Origin: Calothrix sp. C42_A2020_038
GTDB lineage: Bacteria > Cyanobacteriota > Cyanobacteriia > Cyanobacteriales > Nostocaceae
Direction: 5' to 3'
DNA length: 64,000 nucleotides
Assembly (NCBI GenBank): GCA_015272395.1
Contig: JACYLQ010000036.1
Span: 1-64,000, forward strand
Shown one piece after another: positions 44,585 to 54,838 of this stretch (positions within the stretch are counted from its first letter, which is position 1; the number at the start of each line of letters is the position of its first letter). The notes under the pieces were generated by a model that saw only the letters and a list, made by a program, of their open reading frames with translations, had not been told where the DNA came from and made no database searches. The position numbers were made by a program, and so were the translations under genes.

Positions 44585-45835
44585 TTGATCCAGGTGCTAT
44601 TACCAGCTTTTCGTTCACGTAACTACCGCTTATTTTTCATTGGACAAGGTATTTCGCTGATTGGGTCATGGATGACTCAACTGGCCACAGTTTGGTTAGT
44701 TTATCGTTTGACTAACTCTCCTTTAATGTTGGGGGTAGTTGGGTTTACAAGCCAGATACCTAGTTTTTTTCTATCACCGTTTGGCGGTGCATTTGCCGAT
44801 AAATTTTCTCGTCATAAAACTTTGATTGGTACACAAGTTTTATCAATGATGCAGTCGCTAGCATTAGCGGCGCTGGCATTAACAGGAACGATTCAAATTG
44901 GGCACATAATTGCTTTAAGTTTGTTTCAAGGTTTTATCAATGCCTTTGATGCACCGGCACGTCAAGCATTCGTACCAGAATTAATCGAACAACGTGATGA
45001 CTTAGCGAATGCAATAGCCATTAACTCGACTATGTTTAATGGTGCGCGTTTGATTGGCCCTGCGATTGGTGGTTTGTTACTGGCGCGCGTTGGTGCAGCG
45101 TACTGTTTTTTGATAGATGGACTTAGCTACATTGCTGTGATCATTGGGTTGCTGGCAATGCGAATTCAGTCTAAGCAAATTCCCAAATCAAATGTTAGTC
45201 CAATACAACGAATTAAAGAAGGTTTTAATTACGCCTTTGGTTTTGCACCAATTCGAGCCATATTATTACATGCAGCCATAATTAGTTTATTTGGTATTCA
45301 ATATACCATACTTGTACCTATTTACGCTGAGAAAATTCTGGGAGGAAGTGCAGAAGTATTAGGGTTTTTAATGGCTGCATCCGGAGTTGGCGCTTTAGCA
45401 GGTGGGATATATTTAGCTACAAGAAGAACTATAGCTGGACTTGGGCAAGTAATTGTTTTTGCAGCAACTATTCTTGGACTGGGGCTAATTGCATTTTCGA
45501 TCTCTCGGCATTTACCGCTTTCATTACTTACAATGCTGTTTGTTGGACTCGGCACAATTCTACAAATTGCATCTAGTAACACAGTACTACAAACAATAGT
45601 AGAAGAAGACAAACGTGGTCGAGTGATGAGTTTATTCACAATGTCGTTCTTAGGAATGATACCATTTGGTAATTTATTAGGAGGAGCGTTAGCAGAACGA
45701 ATTGGGGCGCCGATTGTATTAATTATCGACGGTATTATTTGTATCATGGCTTCGATATTGCTAGCAAAAAAGCTGCCATCACTCAAACGCTTAGTTGTTC
45801 CGATTTACGAACAAAGAGGAATTAAACACCTGTAG
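44585..45835 (+). CDS. MFS transporter, EntS/DHA3-like exporter
   Basis: A 416-residue, 12-helix carrier. Sequence landmarks are LPAFRSRNYRLFFIGQGISLIGSWMTQLATVWLVYRL, then GAFADKFSRHKTLIGTQ (the MFS motif A region), QGFINAFDAPARQAFVPEL and EEDKRGRVMSLFTMSFLGMIPFGNLLGG. This is the DHA3/TMS_PBP-type family of exporters for siderophores or drugs. No ATG precedes the conserved start; TTG 44585 (MIQVLLPAF) or GTG 44594 is used, and I report the former. It probably forms a unit with the next MFS gene, 60 bases downstream. Confidence 0.88.
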   Translation: MIQVLLPAFRSRNYRLFFIGQGISLIGSWMTQLATVWLVYRLTNSPLMLGVVGFTSQIPSFFLSPFGGAFADKFSRHKTLIGTQVLSMMQSLALAALALTGTIQIGHIIALSLFQGFINAFDAPARQAFVPELIEQRDDLANAIAINSTMFNGARLIGPAIGGLLLARVGAAYCFLIDGLSYIAVIIGLLAMRIQSKQIPKSNVSPIQRIKEGFNYAFGFAPIRAILLHAAIISLFGIQYTILVPIYAEKILGGSAEVLGFLMAASGVGALAGGIYLATRRTIAGLGQVIVFAATILGLGLIAFSISRHLPLSLLTMLFVGLGTILQIASSNTVLQTIVEEDKRGRVMSLFTMSFLGMIPFGNLLGGALAERIGAPIVLIIDGIICIMASILLAKKLPSLKRLVVPIYEQRGIKHL

Positions 45836-45894
45836 AGACGCTTCGGTTCCTCATGGTTTATGAATGAACGCGCTTTTTTTAAGGAGTCTTAAGC

Positions 45895-47472
45895 GTGGCG
45901 AATATTAGTGTAGTAAAAAAAACTAATTCTCCTTCGCAAGTACCACTACTAACTTGGATTGGTGTATTTGCGAGTATACTGGGGGCGTTCATGGCGGCAT
46001 TGGATATTCAAATAACAAACGCATCGCTGCAAGAAATTCAACTGTCTTTAGCAGTTTCTTCAGATGAAGTTTCTTGGATATCTACATCATATTTAGTTGC
46101 CGAAATTATTGTGATTCCCCTATCTGGGTGGTTATCGCACGTCTTTACACTGCGTAGATATTTATTAGTTAATACCGCTTTATTTATTTTCTTCTCAGTA
46201 TGTTGTACTTGGGCATGGGATTTAAACTCCATGATACTATTTCGCACGCTACAAGGCTTGGCTGGAGGAGTTTTAATTCCTAGTGCGATGACAATTGTAC
46301 TGATAAGTTTACCTAGCGCCAAACAACCAATTGGGCTAGCTGCGTTTGGTATAAGCATTGTATTGGCGCCTTCGATTGCTACCATATTAGGAGGTTGGTT
46401 AACTGAAAATTTGAGTTGGCACTATAATTTTTATATTAATCTGATTCCAGGCGCCTTAATATTTGCTGGTATTTGGTATGGAATTTATCAGCAAAAACCT
46501 CAGTATCATTTATTGCAACAATGTGATTGGTTGGGAATTGCCTCGATGATAATTGGTCTAGGTTTTTTACAAGTTCTGTTAGAAGAAGTAACTCATCAAA
46601 AAAACTTTAGTTCACAGATAATTGTTCGTTTCAGCGTAGTTGCGATTATATTAGTATTATTTTTTGCAATTGAATTAAAGCGAAAAAAGCCATTTATAAA
46701 CCTACGATTATTAAAAGAGCGAAACTTTGGTTTAGCAAGTATTATCAATTTTTACATTGGTTTTAGTTTATACGGTTCAATATATATTTTACCTTTATAC
46801 CTGACCCAAATTCAGAACTATAATGTATTACAAATTGGTCAAATATTAATTTGGGCAGGTATCCCACAACTATTTACTATTCCACTTATTCCTAAGATAA
46901 CCCGGTATATCGATGCACGTTTCCTAGTTGCCTTTGGAATAGCTCTATTTTCAATCAGCACTTTCATGAACGCTCGGTTTACTTATCAAACTGGATACGA
47001 CCAATTAATTTGGTCGCAAGTTGTTCAAGGTATAGGCAAACCATTGATTATGGCGCCATTAGCATCAATTGCAACAGTAGGTTTACCGCCAAAAAATGCA
47101 GATTCAAGTAGCAGTATATTTAATGTGATGCTTAATTTAGGTAGCTTAATTGGAGTTACTGCAATGGCAAGTTTATTCACAACTCGTGAACAATTCCACC
47201 TGTATCAGCTTGATAATTCTATGTCACTACATAATCTAGAAACCGAATCTAGAATCAATCAACTTACACAGTATTTTTACAATCGCGGTTTTGATTTAAG
47301 TACAGCCCAAGAACAAGCTCTTAAATCAATTAATAACATAGTTCATCGTGAAGCCTCTATAATGGCTTTTAATGATTGTTTTTATGTTATTGGTATTGGG
47401 TTGTTAGTTAGTTGTATAGCTGTTTTATTCTTTAAGAAAGTTAAAATCACAGGAACTAGCATTGGGTATTAG
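45895..47472 (+). CDS. DHA2 family MFS efflux permease (EmrB/QacA type)
   Basis: A 525-residue, 14-helix drug:H+ antiporter. Landmarks are LGAFMAALDIQITNASLQEIQ (motif D1, with the conserved aspartate), SYLVAEIIVIPLSGWLSHVFTLRR (motif A) and FRTLQGLAGGVLIPSAMTIVL (motif B), plus AFGISIVLAPSIATILGGWLTENLSWHYNFYINLIPG (motif C). The start is GTG 45895 with an AAGGAG ribosome binding site at good spacing. In emrAB-type systems it works with a membrane-fusion protein; none is in this window. It lies behind marR and another MFS gene, so inducible efflux of toxic compounds is likely. Confidence 0.93.
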   Translation: MANISVVKKTNSPSQVPLLTWIGVFASILGAFMAALDIQITNASLQEIQLSLAVSSDEVSWISTSYLVAEIIVIPLSGWLSHVFTLRRYLLVNTALFIFFSVCCTWAWDLNSMILFRTLQGLAGGVLIPSAMTIVLISLPSAKQPIGLAAFGISIVLAPSIATILGGWLTENLSWHYNFYINLIPGALIFAGIWYGIYQQKPQYHLLQQCDWLGIASMIIGLGFLQVLLEEVTHQKNFSSQIIVRFSVVAIILVLFFAIELKRKKPFINLRLLKERNFGLASIINFYIGFSLYGSIYILPLYLTQIQNYNVLQIGQILIWAGIPQLFTIPLIPKITRYIDARFLVAFGIALFSISTFMNARFTYQTGYDQLIWSQVVQGIGKPLIMAPLASIATVGLPPKNADSSSSIFNVMLNLGSLIGVTAMASLFTTREQFHLYQLDNSMSLHNLETESRINQLTQYFYNRGFDLSTAQEQALKSINNIVHREASIMAFNDCFYVIGIGLLVSCIAVLFFKKVKITGTSIGY

Positions 47473-47564
47473 ATAAGTAAGTGTAAAAAAATCTCTAACC
47501 ATTGTTTGCTGAAGAACTTTTTCGATTAGAATGAATAAGAACTAAATTACTATATACAGTATCT

Positions 47565-48443
47565 ATGGCAACCCAACTGAGTGAAGCCAAATCTTCAACT
47601 GAACTGGTAATATCTTGGGAAGCGTTACCCGATGATTTTCAGTTAGAGGATGAACCAGTGGAAAATACAGGTCAGCCGCTTTTAGCTGGTGCTTTGCGCG
47701 AAAGTTTAGAAATTTATGGTCTAATTTTAGCGCAGATGTTGATAGCCTCTAATTTCGCACTTTGTGCGACTCTAAACGGGCAATTCATTGCGAAGGCGCC
47801 TGATTGGCTTTATGTTGCATCAGTTAAAGAGGTTGTAAGCGATCGTAAAAGCTACACACCAAATTTAGAAGGTGATGTTCCTGCGGTTGTAATGGAATTT
47901 TTATCGGATACTGATGGTGAAGAATATTCGGTTAAACGAACTTATCCACCAGGAAAATGGTTTTTTTATGAGCAAATTTTAAAAGTCCCTATTTATGTGA
48001 TTTTTGACCCAGATGGGGGTTTATTAGAATTTTACCAACTTGAAAATGGACACTACGAATTAAAACAACCTGATGAGAATGGGCGCCATTGGATTGACTC
48101 GCTAGGTCTATTTTTAGGAACTTGGCAAGGAACTAAAGAACAAAGAACTGGGTACTGGTTACGCTGGTGGGACTCAGAGGGAAATTTGTTGCTTTGGGCT
48201 GTTGAACGAGTTGAACAAGAACGTCAACGTGCTGAACAAGAACGTCAACGTGCCGAACAAGAAAGCCTACGTGCTGAACAAGAACGTCAACGTGCCGAAC
48301 AAGAAAGCCTACGTGCTGAACAAGAACGTCAACGTGCCGAACAGGAACGTCAACTTGCTGAACAGGAACGTCAGCAAAAAGAACGGCTAATAGCTTATTT
48401 GTTAGCTCAAGGCATTGACCCAAATAACTTGATGCTTGATTAA
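47565..48443 (+). CDS. Uma2-family (DUF820) restriction-endonuclease-like protein with heptad-repeat tail
   Basis: A 292-residue protein. Residues about 15-190 resemble DUF820/Uma2, a PD-(D/E)xK nuclease-like fold abundant in cyanobacteria: PDWLYVASVKEV, VPAVVMEFLSDTDGEE (metal-binding E region), KWFFYEQILKVPIYVIFDP (the conserved YEQ...P pattern). The catalytic motif is not perfectly canonical. From about residue 216 the chain is a coiled coil of eight 7-residue units of the type AEQERQR or AEQESLR, then QQKERLIAYLLAQGIDP. These units are near-identical at DNA level. Function of Uma2 proteins is unproven; many occur as multicopy genes. Confidence 0.85.
   Translation: MATQLSEAKSSTELVISWEALPDDFQLEDEPVENTGQPLLAGALRESLEIYGLILAQMLIASNFALCATLNGQFIAKAPDWLYVASVKEVVSDRKSYTPNLEGDVPAVVMEFLSDTDGEEYSVKRTYPPGKWFFYEQILKVPIYVIFDPDGGLLEFYQLENGHYELKQPDENGRHWIDSLGLFLGTWQGTKEQRTGYWLRWWDSEGNLLLWAVERVEQERQRAEQERQRAEQESLRAEQERQRAEQESLRAEQERQRAEQERQLAEQERQQKERLIAYLLAQGIDPNNLMLD
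48208..48380. repeat. Tandem 21-bp repeat inside the Uma2 gene
   Basis: Units GAACAAGAACGTCAACGTGC and GAACAAGAAAGCCTACGTGC alternate, encoding EQERQRA and EQESLRA. About eight 21-base units, with a 42-base super-unit repeated nearly perfectly, so unit number may vary between strains. Confidence 0.85.
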
Positions 48444-48450
48444 CTCTAAT

Positions 48451-50787
48451 CTAATCATTTCCTCTTCCTCGTGTTGGGATTTGAGGTCTTTTACCAGCAC
48501 CATTATTAACAATATCGCCAACGGGTAAAAGCATAATTGTTCGGTCTGCGCTACCTGTGGCTAGAATTTTTCCATCAGGACTGAAAGCAACGCTAAATAC
48601 GCGGTCTTCGTGTCCTGTATAGGTTCGTAGTTCTTTACCTGTATCAACTTGCCAAAGTTTGACTGTTTTATCGCGGCTGCCACTTGCTAAAACTCGACCA
48701 TTTGGACTGAATGCTACAGTATAAACACGGTCTTCGTGACCAGTGAAAGTACTAATTTCTCTACCGTTTTCGAGATTCCATAATTTAATAGTTTTATCCC
48801 AGCTCCCACTTGCTAAGGTTCTACCATCAGGACTACAAGCAAGTGCGCTGACATCATCGGTGTGTCGCGCGATAGTTAAGAACTTATGTTGTTCGAGGTG
48901 CCAAATCTTGATGGTATTATCGTATCCGCCGGCGCCGCTAGCTAAAACTTTGCCGTTTGGGCTAAAAGCCAAACACAACACATCGTCGGAATGAGCTTTA
49001 AGAACATCAATCTCTCGACCAGTGTCAACTGACCATAGTTTAACAGTTTGATCTTTACTGCCGCTAGCGATTATTTGGCCATCTGGACTAAATGCAACGC
49101 AGTAAACTCGATCATCATGTCCGTTAAACGTACTAATTGCTTCTCCTGTCTGAACATTCCATAGTTTAACTGTGGCATCATCGCTACCACTGGCTAATAT
49201 CTGACCATTGGGGCTAAACACAACCGAATTAACACCACCAGAGGATAACGCTTCTTTGTGCCCGGTAATTGTATTATATTGCTGGTTAACTAAATTCCAA
49301 ATATTGATTGTTTCGTCATAACTACCGCTTGCTAGCAAATTTCCATCAGGACTAAAAGCTACTGATAATACGAAATCGGAATGTTGTTTGAGAGTAGTAG
49401 GAAGTTGATAAGTAGTTATTGGTTGGGAAGATGTAGATTGAGCTTGGTTCGCTGTAGAAGGTTGATTATTTATAGGTGTTTGAGTTGGTATTACAACTTC
49501 ATTAGTACTTGGTTGAGGTGGAGATGCGACTGAAGTTGTTCGTTCTTGTTTTTGAGATATTTCAACAGTAGCTGGTGGTTCAAATCTACCTGATAATCGT
49601 GCAATCTCGCTTTTGATTTGCGAAATATCCTCCTGAGTTTTTTGAATTGCTTGCTGCTGATTTTGCTGTAGCTCTTGGATAGAGGAACGAATCAAATTAA
49701 AATTTTGGGCGATATTATCTATTTGACCTAAACGTTGATTGATTGCATTTATATTTACTTGTTGATTAGTTTGTAGTTGCTCTATTTGTGTACCAAATGT
49801 TGAGCTTAATTGGGTTGTAAAAATATCTAGTGCAGATAATTTTTGATTAATTATTTCTGTATTTTGTTGCTGATTTTTTTGTAATTCCTCAATTCGCTGC
49901 TGTGTTGCACTAAGCTGTTGATTAAATCCATTCACTAACGCTGTAATATTTAATTGTTGATTTGTTTGATATTGTTCAGCTTGTTTACTAGAGTTAGCAT
50001 TAATTTGTTGAGTAAGTGTGTCAATTTGTAAAAGTTTTTGATTAATTGCGTCAACATTTTGCTGCTGGTCTCTTTGTAATTTTTCAACTTGCTGCTTAGT
50101 TGAATTCAACTGTTGCGTAAAACTATCGATTTGAGTTAAACGTTGATTAATAATATTTACATTTTGTACCTGATTTTGGCGTAACTGTTCAAGGTACTGC
50201 TGTGTTGCGTTTAGCTGCTGGGCAATATTATCAATTTGAGTGAGACGTTGGTTTATTGTACTCGGATTGGCTTGCTTGGTTAAACTATCGAGGTGCGTTA
50301 AACGCTGGTTAATCGCATTGATATTTTGCTGTTGACTTTGACGCAATTCTTCCAGGAGTTGCTGCGTTGCACTCAACTGTTGTGCTATGTTGTCAATCTG
50401 AGCCAAGCGCTGGTTGATAGCATTCACGGTTTTCTGCTGGTTGCTTACGGTTTGTGATATCTCAAAATGCAACGTTTCTAGTTGCCCTAAACGTGAGTTA
50501 ATTGTTTCAATGTTTTGTTTCTGAAGATCCCGCAGTTGTTCAACTTGTTGTTGAGTTAGGCTTAACTGTGGATTTGGTTGTACTAGTTCTCCGATTGAAT
50601 TTTGTTGGCGCCGTTGTAAAAAGCGTAAACGCTGTTGGTTTGCTAAATTTAATCCAATTGCTAAAGTCAGAGGAAAAATTGCGTAAGAATACTCTTGGCT
50701 AATGAACGCTGCGAACGCACCCCATATACAGAGTCCCAACAACAGATATTCAATAAATTCAAGCGTGTTGCGTTTAGTCATGATCAA
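48451..50787 (-). CDS. Membrane-anchored coiled-coil WD40 repeat protein
   Basis: A 778-residue protein. Two hydrophobic segments near the N-terminus (about 10-50, LEFIEYLLLGLCIWGAFAAF and YAIFPLTLAIGLNLANQ) anchor it. About 370 residues of glutamine-rich coiled coil follow, built of repeated (I)NQRLxQIDNIAQQLxATQQ-type units of roughly 30-34 residues. A P/T/Q linker leads to seven WD40 repeats from about residue 470, each with the pattern VAFSPDGxxLASGSxDxTIKLWN and WD or FxGH turns, forming a single propeller. It is probably a scaffold. The partner is unknown. The neighbouring Uma2 gene is convergent, 7 bases away. Confidence 0.9.
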   Translation of the reverse strand: MIMTKRNTLEFIEYLLLGLCIWGAFAAFISQEYSYAIFPLTLAIGLNLANQQRLRFLQRRQQNSIGELVQPNPQLSLTQQQVEQLRDLQKQNIETINSRLGQLETLHFEISQTVSNQQKTVNAINQRLAQIDNIAQQLSATQQLLEELRQSQQQNINAINQRLTHLDSLTKQANPSTINQRLTQIDNIAQQLNATQQYLEQLRQNQVQNVNIINQRLTQIDSFTQQLNSTKQQVEKLQRDQQQNVDAINQKLLQIDTLTQQINANSSKQAEQYQTNQQLNITALVNGFNQQLSATQQRIEELQKNQQQNTEIINQKLSALDIFTTQLSSTFGTQIEQLQTNQQVNINAINQRLGQIDNIAQNFNLIRSSIQELQQNQQQAIQKTQEDISQIKSEIARLSGRFEPPATVEISQKQERTTSVASPPQPSTNEVVIPTQTPINNQPSTANQAQSTSSQPITTYQLPTTLKQHSDFVLSVAFSPDGNLLASGSYDETINIWNLVNQQYNTITGHKEALSSGGVNSVVFSPNGQILASGSDDATVKLWNVQTGEAISTFNGHDDRVYCVAFSPDGQIIASGSKDQTVKLWSVDTGREIDVLKAHSDDVLCLAFSPNGKVLASGAGGYDNTIKIWHLEQHKFLTIARHTDDVSALACSPDGRTLASGSWDKTIKLWNLENGREISTFTGHEDRVYTVAFSPNGRVLASGSRDKTVKLWQVDTGKELRTYTGHEDRVFSVAFSPDGKILATGSADRTIMLLPVGDIVNNGAGKRPQIPTRGRGND

Positions 50788-50846
50788 TGCACTGATTCTG
50801 TTGCAGGTAAAAAAACATTCCCAGTAGGGAGTGCGAGTGGTTTTAA

Positions 50847-52016
<1,170 letters not shown>

Positions 52017-52022
52017 AGCTGC

Positions 52023-52028
52023 TATAAT
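52023..52028 (+). promoter_or_regulatory. -10 promoter element of the tRNA-Arg gene
   Basis: TATAAT lies 18 bases upstream of the mature tRNA 5' end and 7 bases after the tocopherol cyclase stop codon. A TGGCAA at 52002-52007 is a weak -35 candidate with 15-base spacing. Confidence 0.45.
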
Positions 52029-52045
52029 CTATGTAGCAATTTTTT

Positions 52046-52367
52046 GGGGCTGTAGCTCAGATGGATAGAGCGAGCGCCTCCTGAATAATCGGGCACCACA
52101 GAGGAAACTTTGTGCGTGAATGTGGTTAAACTCGGTGAAGCCTAACAAGTGAGAATCAGCACTTTATGGTAATACCGAGCCAAGCCTGAATCTAAAAAAC
52201 AAATATATTTAATTCATATTTGGTTAAAATTTGATTCAGGAAGGTGTAGAGACTAAATAGCCACCACCTAAAGGTTTTAAACCTATGGTGAAGATATAGT
52301 CCGGAGAGTGGGGAAACTCACACAAATCTGAAGCGCTAGGTCGCCAGTTCGAGGCTGGCCAGTCCTG
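52046..52367 (+). tRNA. trnR-CCU: tRNA-Arg (anticodon CCU), interrupted by a group I intron
   Basis: Exon 1 is 52046-52082 and exon 2 is 52331-52367. Acceptor stem GGGGCTG pairs with CAGTCCT (two G-U pairs), D-arm GCTC/GAGC, anticodon stem AGCGC/GCGCT, anticodon CCT at 52080-52082, T-arm GCCAG/CTGGC with TTCGAGG loop, discriminator G. No CCA is encoded. The intron interrupts the anticodon loop directly after the anticodon. Confidence 0.92.
52083..52330 (+). ncRNA. Group I intron (IC3-like) in tRNA-Arg(CCU)
   Basis: A 248-nt intron with no ORF. The 5' exon ends in U and the intron ends in G (52330). P1 would be CCU with GGG (52091-52093). P2 has a GAAA tetraloop (CACAGAG-GAAA-CTTTGTG). Core segments resemble those of the cyanobacterial tRNA-Leu intron: AAACTCGGTGAAGCCTAA, TACCGAGCCAAGCC, AGGTGTAGAGACTA and GATATAGTCC (P7). 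P9 also has a GAAA loop (GTGGG-GAAA-CTCAC). These features fit subgroup IC3, and self-splicing is expected. Confidence 0.92.
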
Positions 52368-52724
52368 TAATAACAGTTTTAGTTTCATAATATTCGTCAA
52401 ATTAAGTATTAATCTAACCTTTGCTTTTAAACAGGTTGGGAATACAATTCGGAGTGAATTGTGTCCTGAGATATGTTTTTATAGTGATTGGGAGAATTTT
52501 TTTATATATGGTTACTGAAATCCCCCTGACAGTTTAGCTTTACTTTGGTAAAGTTATAAATCACAAAAGTTAAAAGCCTAATTTTCGCGATGTTAGGTCT
52601 TATTGGTGTAGAACTAAAAAACAAGATTCCCGACTGACTTGAGAGTTCGGAAATCTGAATCATCTAATTCTTTCGCAAAAATCTGGTATTGACTCTGTAG
52701 AAATAATTACGAAGTTATATAAAT
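52368..52724. other. Gap downstream of the tRNA
   Basis: 357 bases without a supported gene. I see an A+T-rich stretch and a weak hairpin (CCTAA..TTAGG at 52577-52597). No recognisable RNA motif or repeat family member. Confidence 0.5.
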
Positions 52725-53291
52725 TTGGGTAAATTAGTGTTGAAAGGTGTTCCTAAATTTACAATTTTGGCTCTACCGCTAATGTTGCTGTGGGGTTATA
52801 GAGAAGTGCGAAATCAGTTCATACAGCCTCAAGCAATTTTAGTTTTAGGTGGTTCTAGTGAAAGACTAGAACGTGAAAAATTTACAGCTAAATTTGCTCA
52901 AAAGCATCCAAAGATACCAATATGGATTTCTGGTGGTAGCCCAAAAGCACCAACCAGACTGGTATTTTCAAAGCAAGGAGTAGATTTAAAGCGACTGCAC
53001 CTCGATTATGATGCAGTAGACACTGTTACCAATTTTACAACCCTTGTTGACGAACTCGAAGCGCGCGGAATTAGAAAAGTGTATTTAGTTACTTCCGATT
53101 ATCATATGCGTCGTGCATCAATTATTGGTCAAATTGTTTTAGGTAGTAGAGGTATTGACTTTAAACCTGTATCCGTTCCTTCTAATGCTTCCCCCGAACC
53201 TGTACAAAAATCTGTCCGCGATGGAGTTCGTTCAATATTATGGTTAACAACAGGTTATACCGGAGCAAAGGGAGAGCAGTCAAAGCAATAA
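52725..53291 (+). CDS. YdcF/SanA-like DUF218 protein
   Basis: A 188-residue protein with an N-terminal hydrophobic helix (FTILALPLMLLWGYREVRNQF) and the DUF218 core: AILVLGGSSERLEREKF, then PIWISGGSPKAP, a YLVTSDYHMRRA motif and an SNASPEP end. The family (ElyC/SanA/YdcF) is linked to cell-envelope metabolism in enteric bacteria; the enzyme activity is not established. No ATG is available: TTG 52725 or GTG 52737 (VLKGVPKF) is the likely start. I report the first. It is a single gene, not in an operon. Confidence 0.82.
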   Translation: MGKLVLKGVPKFTILALPLMLLWGYREVRNQFIQPQAILVLGGSSERLEREKFTAKFAQKHPKIPIWISGGSPKAPTRLVFSKQGVDLKRLHLDYDAVDTVTNFTTLVDELEARGIRKVYLVTSDYHMRRASIIGQIVLGSRGIDFKPVSVPSNASPEPVQKSVRDGVRSILWLTTGYTGAKGEQSKQ

Positions 53292-53326
53292 AGTTAATTA
53301 TAGTTAGTAATTTTGAATTGCTGTGA

Positions 53327-53614
53327 CTATTTCTCTTTGACTAACACGTAAGGTTGTACGATTAGAGTCTCAAAGCGTTTGCTGCGGTCGGTGTTCCAGG
53401 TGCCAAGTTGTTGAATGGAGGGTTTAGTAATTAAGGCTTCATCGATCCAAATTTGCACTTCTTTAGTTTTCTCAGATGCAATTGCAGCTCCGACATCGAT
53501 GATATCAAGCTGCGATGACACTAAAATAATTGCATCTCGCTGTGCGTGAGGAATCAGCCAATCCCATTCTGCCTCATCAAGGCTTTCAATTAATTCTGCT
53601 CTTATATCTGACAT
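53327..53614 (-). CDS. DUF2288 family protein
   Basis: A 95-residue protein matching DUF2288: DIRAELIESLDEAEWDWLIPHAQRDAIILV, then DIIDVGAAIA and a C-terminal TDRSKRFETLIVQPYVLV. The family is short, soluble and of unknown function, found in cyanobacteria and some proteobacteria. The YVLVKEK end is typical. ATG 53614 is the start. It is convergent with the YdcF gene (35 bases). Confidence 0.88.
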   Translation of the reverse strand: MSDIRAELIESLDEAEWDWLIPHAQRDAIILVSSQLDIIDVGAAIASEKTKEVQIWIDEALITKPSIQQLGTWNTDRSKRFETLIVQPYVLVKEK

Positions 53615-53695
53615 GATGTTTTGATTTGTCTTAACTTTTTTTTATTCTATCTCAGTTTGGCTTAGGTAAAGACGTTACATAAAATTTTAGTTATA

Positions 53696-54739
53696 TTACA
53701 GTTCAACATCCGCTTTCATCTCATTAATTTCAAACAAAGATACAATTACTCCTGCAATTGGAATTGAAATAAAAATTCCTAATAAGCCAGCGACCCTGGC
53801 GCCAACAAGTAAAGCAAAAAAAACAACTACAGGATTTAAATTCAAAGCTCCTTGCATAACTCTTGGTGCAATTAAATTGTCTTGAATTTGTTGCAATATA
53901 ATACAAACTAACAGCACCTTTAAAGCTGTCCAAACGCTTTGAGATAAAACAATTAAAGTTGCGATACTAATTGCTAAAGTTGCCCCTATCCCTGGAATTA
54001 TATCTATCACACCAACTATTACAGATAAAATTAAAGCGAAAGGAATTTGTAGTAAGCTAAAAACAATAAATGTAGTTATTGTCAAAAACAAAGTGAGTAT
54101 TAATTGACCACGAAAAAAACCCAAGAAGTTTTTTTTAACAATATTAGTTATATGTTTTCTTCGCTGCTTTGGTACTCCTTTCATTAGGAGTTGCCACAAT
54201 TTGCCACTATCAAGCAGCATAAAAAAAGCTACAACAGCAATAAAAATAAATGTTACGAAATTGGTGATGAAGCTTTGAAATATAGTCAAACTTGTAGCTA
54301 ACATAGATATTGCTTGATTTCGCAATTGCGCTTCAAAAATAGTTAAGTCAATTTGCAAATTGCGACTGCGTAAAAATTCTTCTAACTGATTGGATAGAGG
54401 GACTAATGAATTTAAAAAGTTACTGAGACTGTCAATTAGCTGCTGTCCTTGTGATAAAACAGTCAAACCAACAGTAACAGTTACTCCTGTCAACAATGTG
54501 ATACTAACTAGGAAAACTAAAATTACTGCAATACCATGTGGTAAGTAGCGTCGTAACCATTGCACTGGATAGCTAAGTAAAAAAGCTAGAATTGCTGCAA
54601 ATGCAAAAATAACAATTATTGATTCAAAATAAGCTAGTAGTTGAACGATTGCCCATCCAGATGCAACTAAAAGTAAAAAGCGAACTAAGGTTGAACTGTT
54701 GAGTCGCGACCAAAAGTTCTTAGCTTCTAAGCCTGTCAT
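53696..54739 (-). CDS. AI-2E family transporter (PerM/UPF0118)
   Basis: A 347-residue protein with about eight transmembrane helices arranged as in the AI-2E exporter family: helices at about 17-55 and 60-100, a long amphipathic middle (SQGQQLIDSLSNFLNSLVPL), then VDIIPGIGATLAISIATLIVL and PRVMQGALNLNPVVVFFALLVGARVAGLLGIFISIPIAGV, the signature end. Members export autoinducer-2 (TqsA) or act as Na+/H+ antiporters; the substrate here is unknown. ATG 54739 is the start. Codon use and GGCGCC content are like its neighbours. Confidence 0.92.
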   Translation of the reverse strand: MTGLEAKNFWSRLNSSTLVRFLLLVASGWAIVQLLAYFESIIVIFAFAAILAFLLSYPVQWLRRYLPHGIAVILVFLVSITLLTGVTVTVGLTVLSQGQQLIDSLSNFLNSLVPLSNQLEEFLRSRNLQIDLTIFEAQLRNQAISMLATSLTIFQSFITNFVTFIFIAVVAFFMLLDSGKLWQLLMKGVPKQRRKHITNIVKKNFLGFFRGQLILTLFLTITTFIVFSLLQIPFALILSVIVGVIDIIPGIGATLAISIATLIVLSQSVWTALKVLLVCIILQQIQDNLIAPRVMQGALNLNPVVVFFALLVGARVAGLLGIFISIPIAGVIVSLFEINEMKADVEL

Positions 54740-54838
54740 AGTACATATATAAGATAAATCTTAAGTTGAGATTTAACTTAGCAAAACTCAGGCGCCTCTA
54801 ACTACTTCCTCTGAGTAGAAATGTGAGAGTCACGCATC

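Noticed and set aside
45322-45786. 154-codon antisense frame in the MFS gene
   Set aside because: Same reason; no ribosome binding site or known motif.
48133-48423. Minus-strand 96-codon and plus-strand 62-codon frames over the Uma2 repeat
   Set aside because: They are shadows of the 21-bp repeat (a multiple of three), which keeps all frames open; low-complexity products without start signals.
47565-50787. Uma2 nuclease and WD40 protein as a defence pair
   Set aside because: They are convergent, both belong to families with many unlinked copies in cyanobacteria, and no other defence gene is near.
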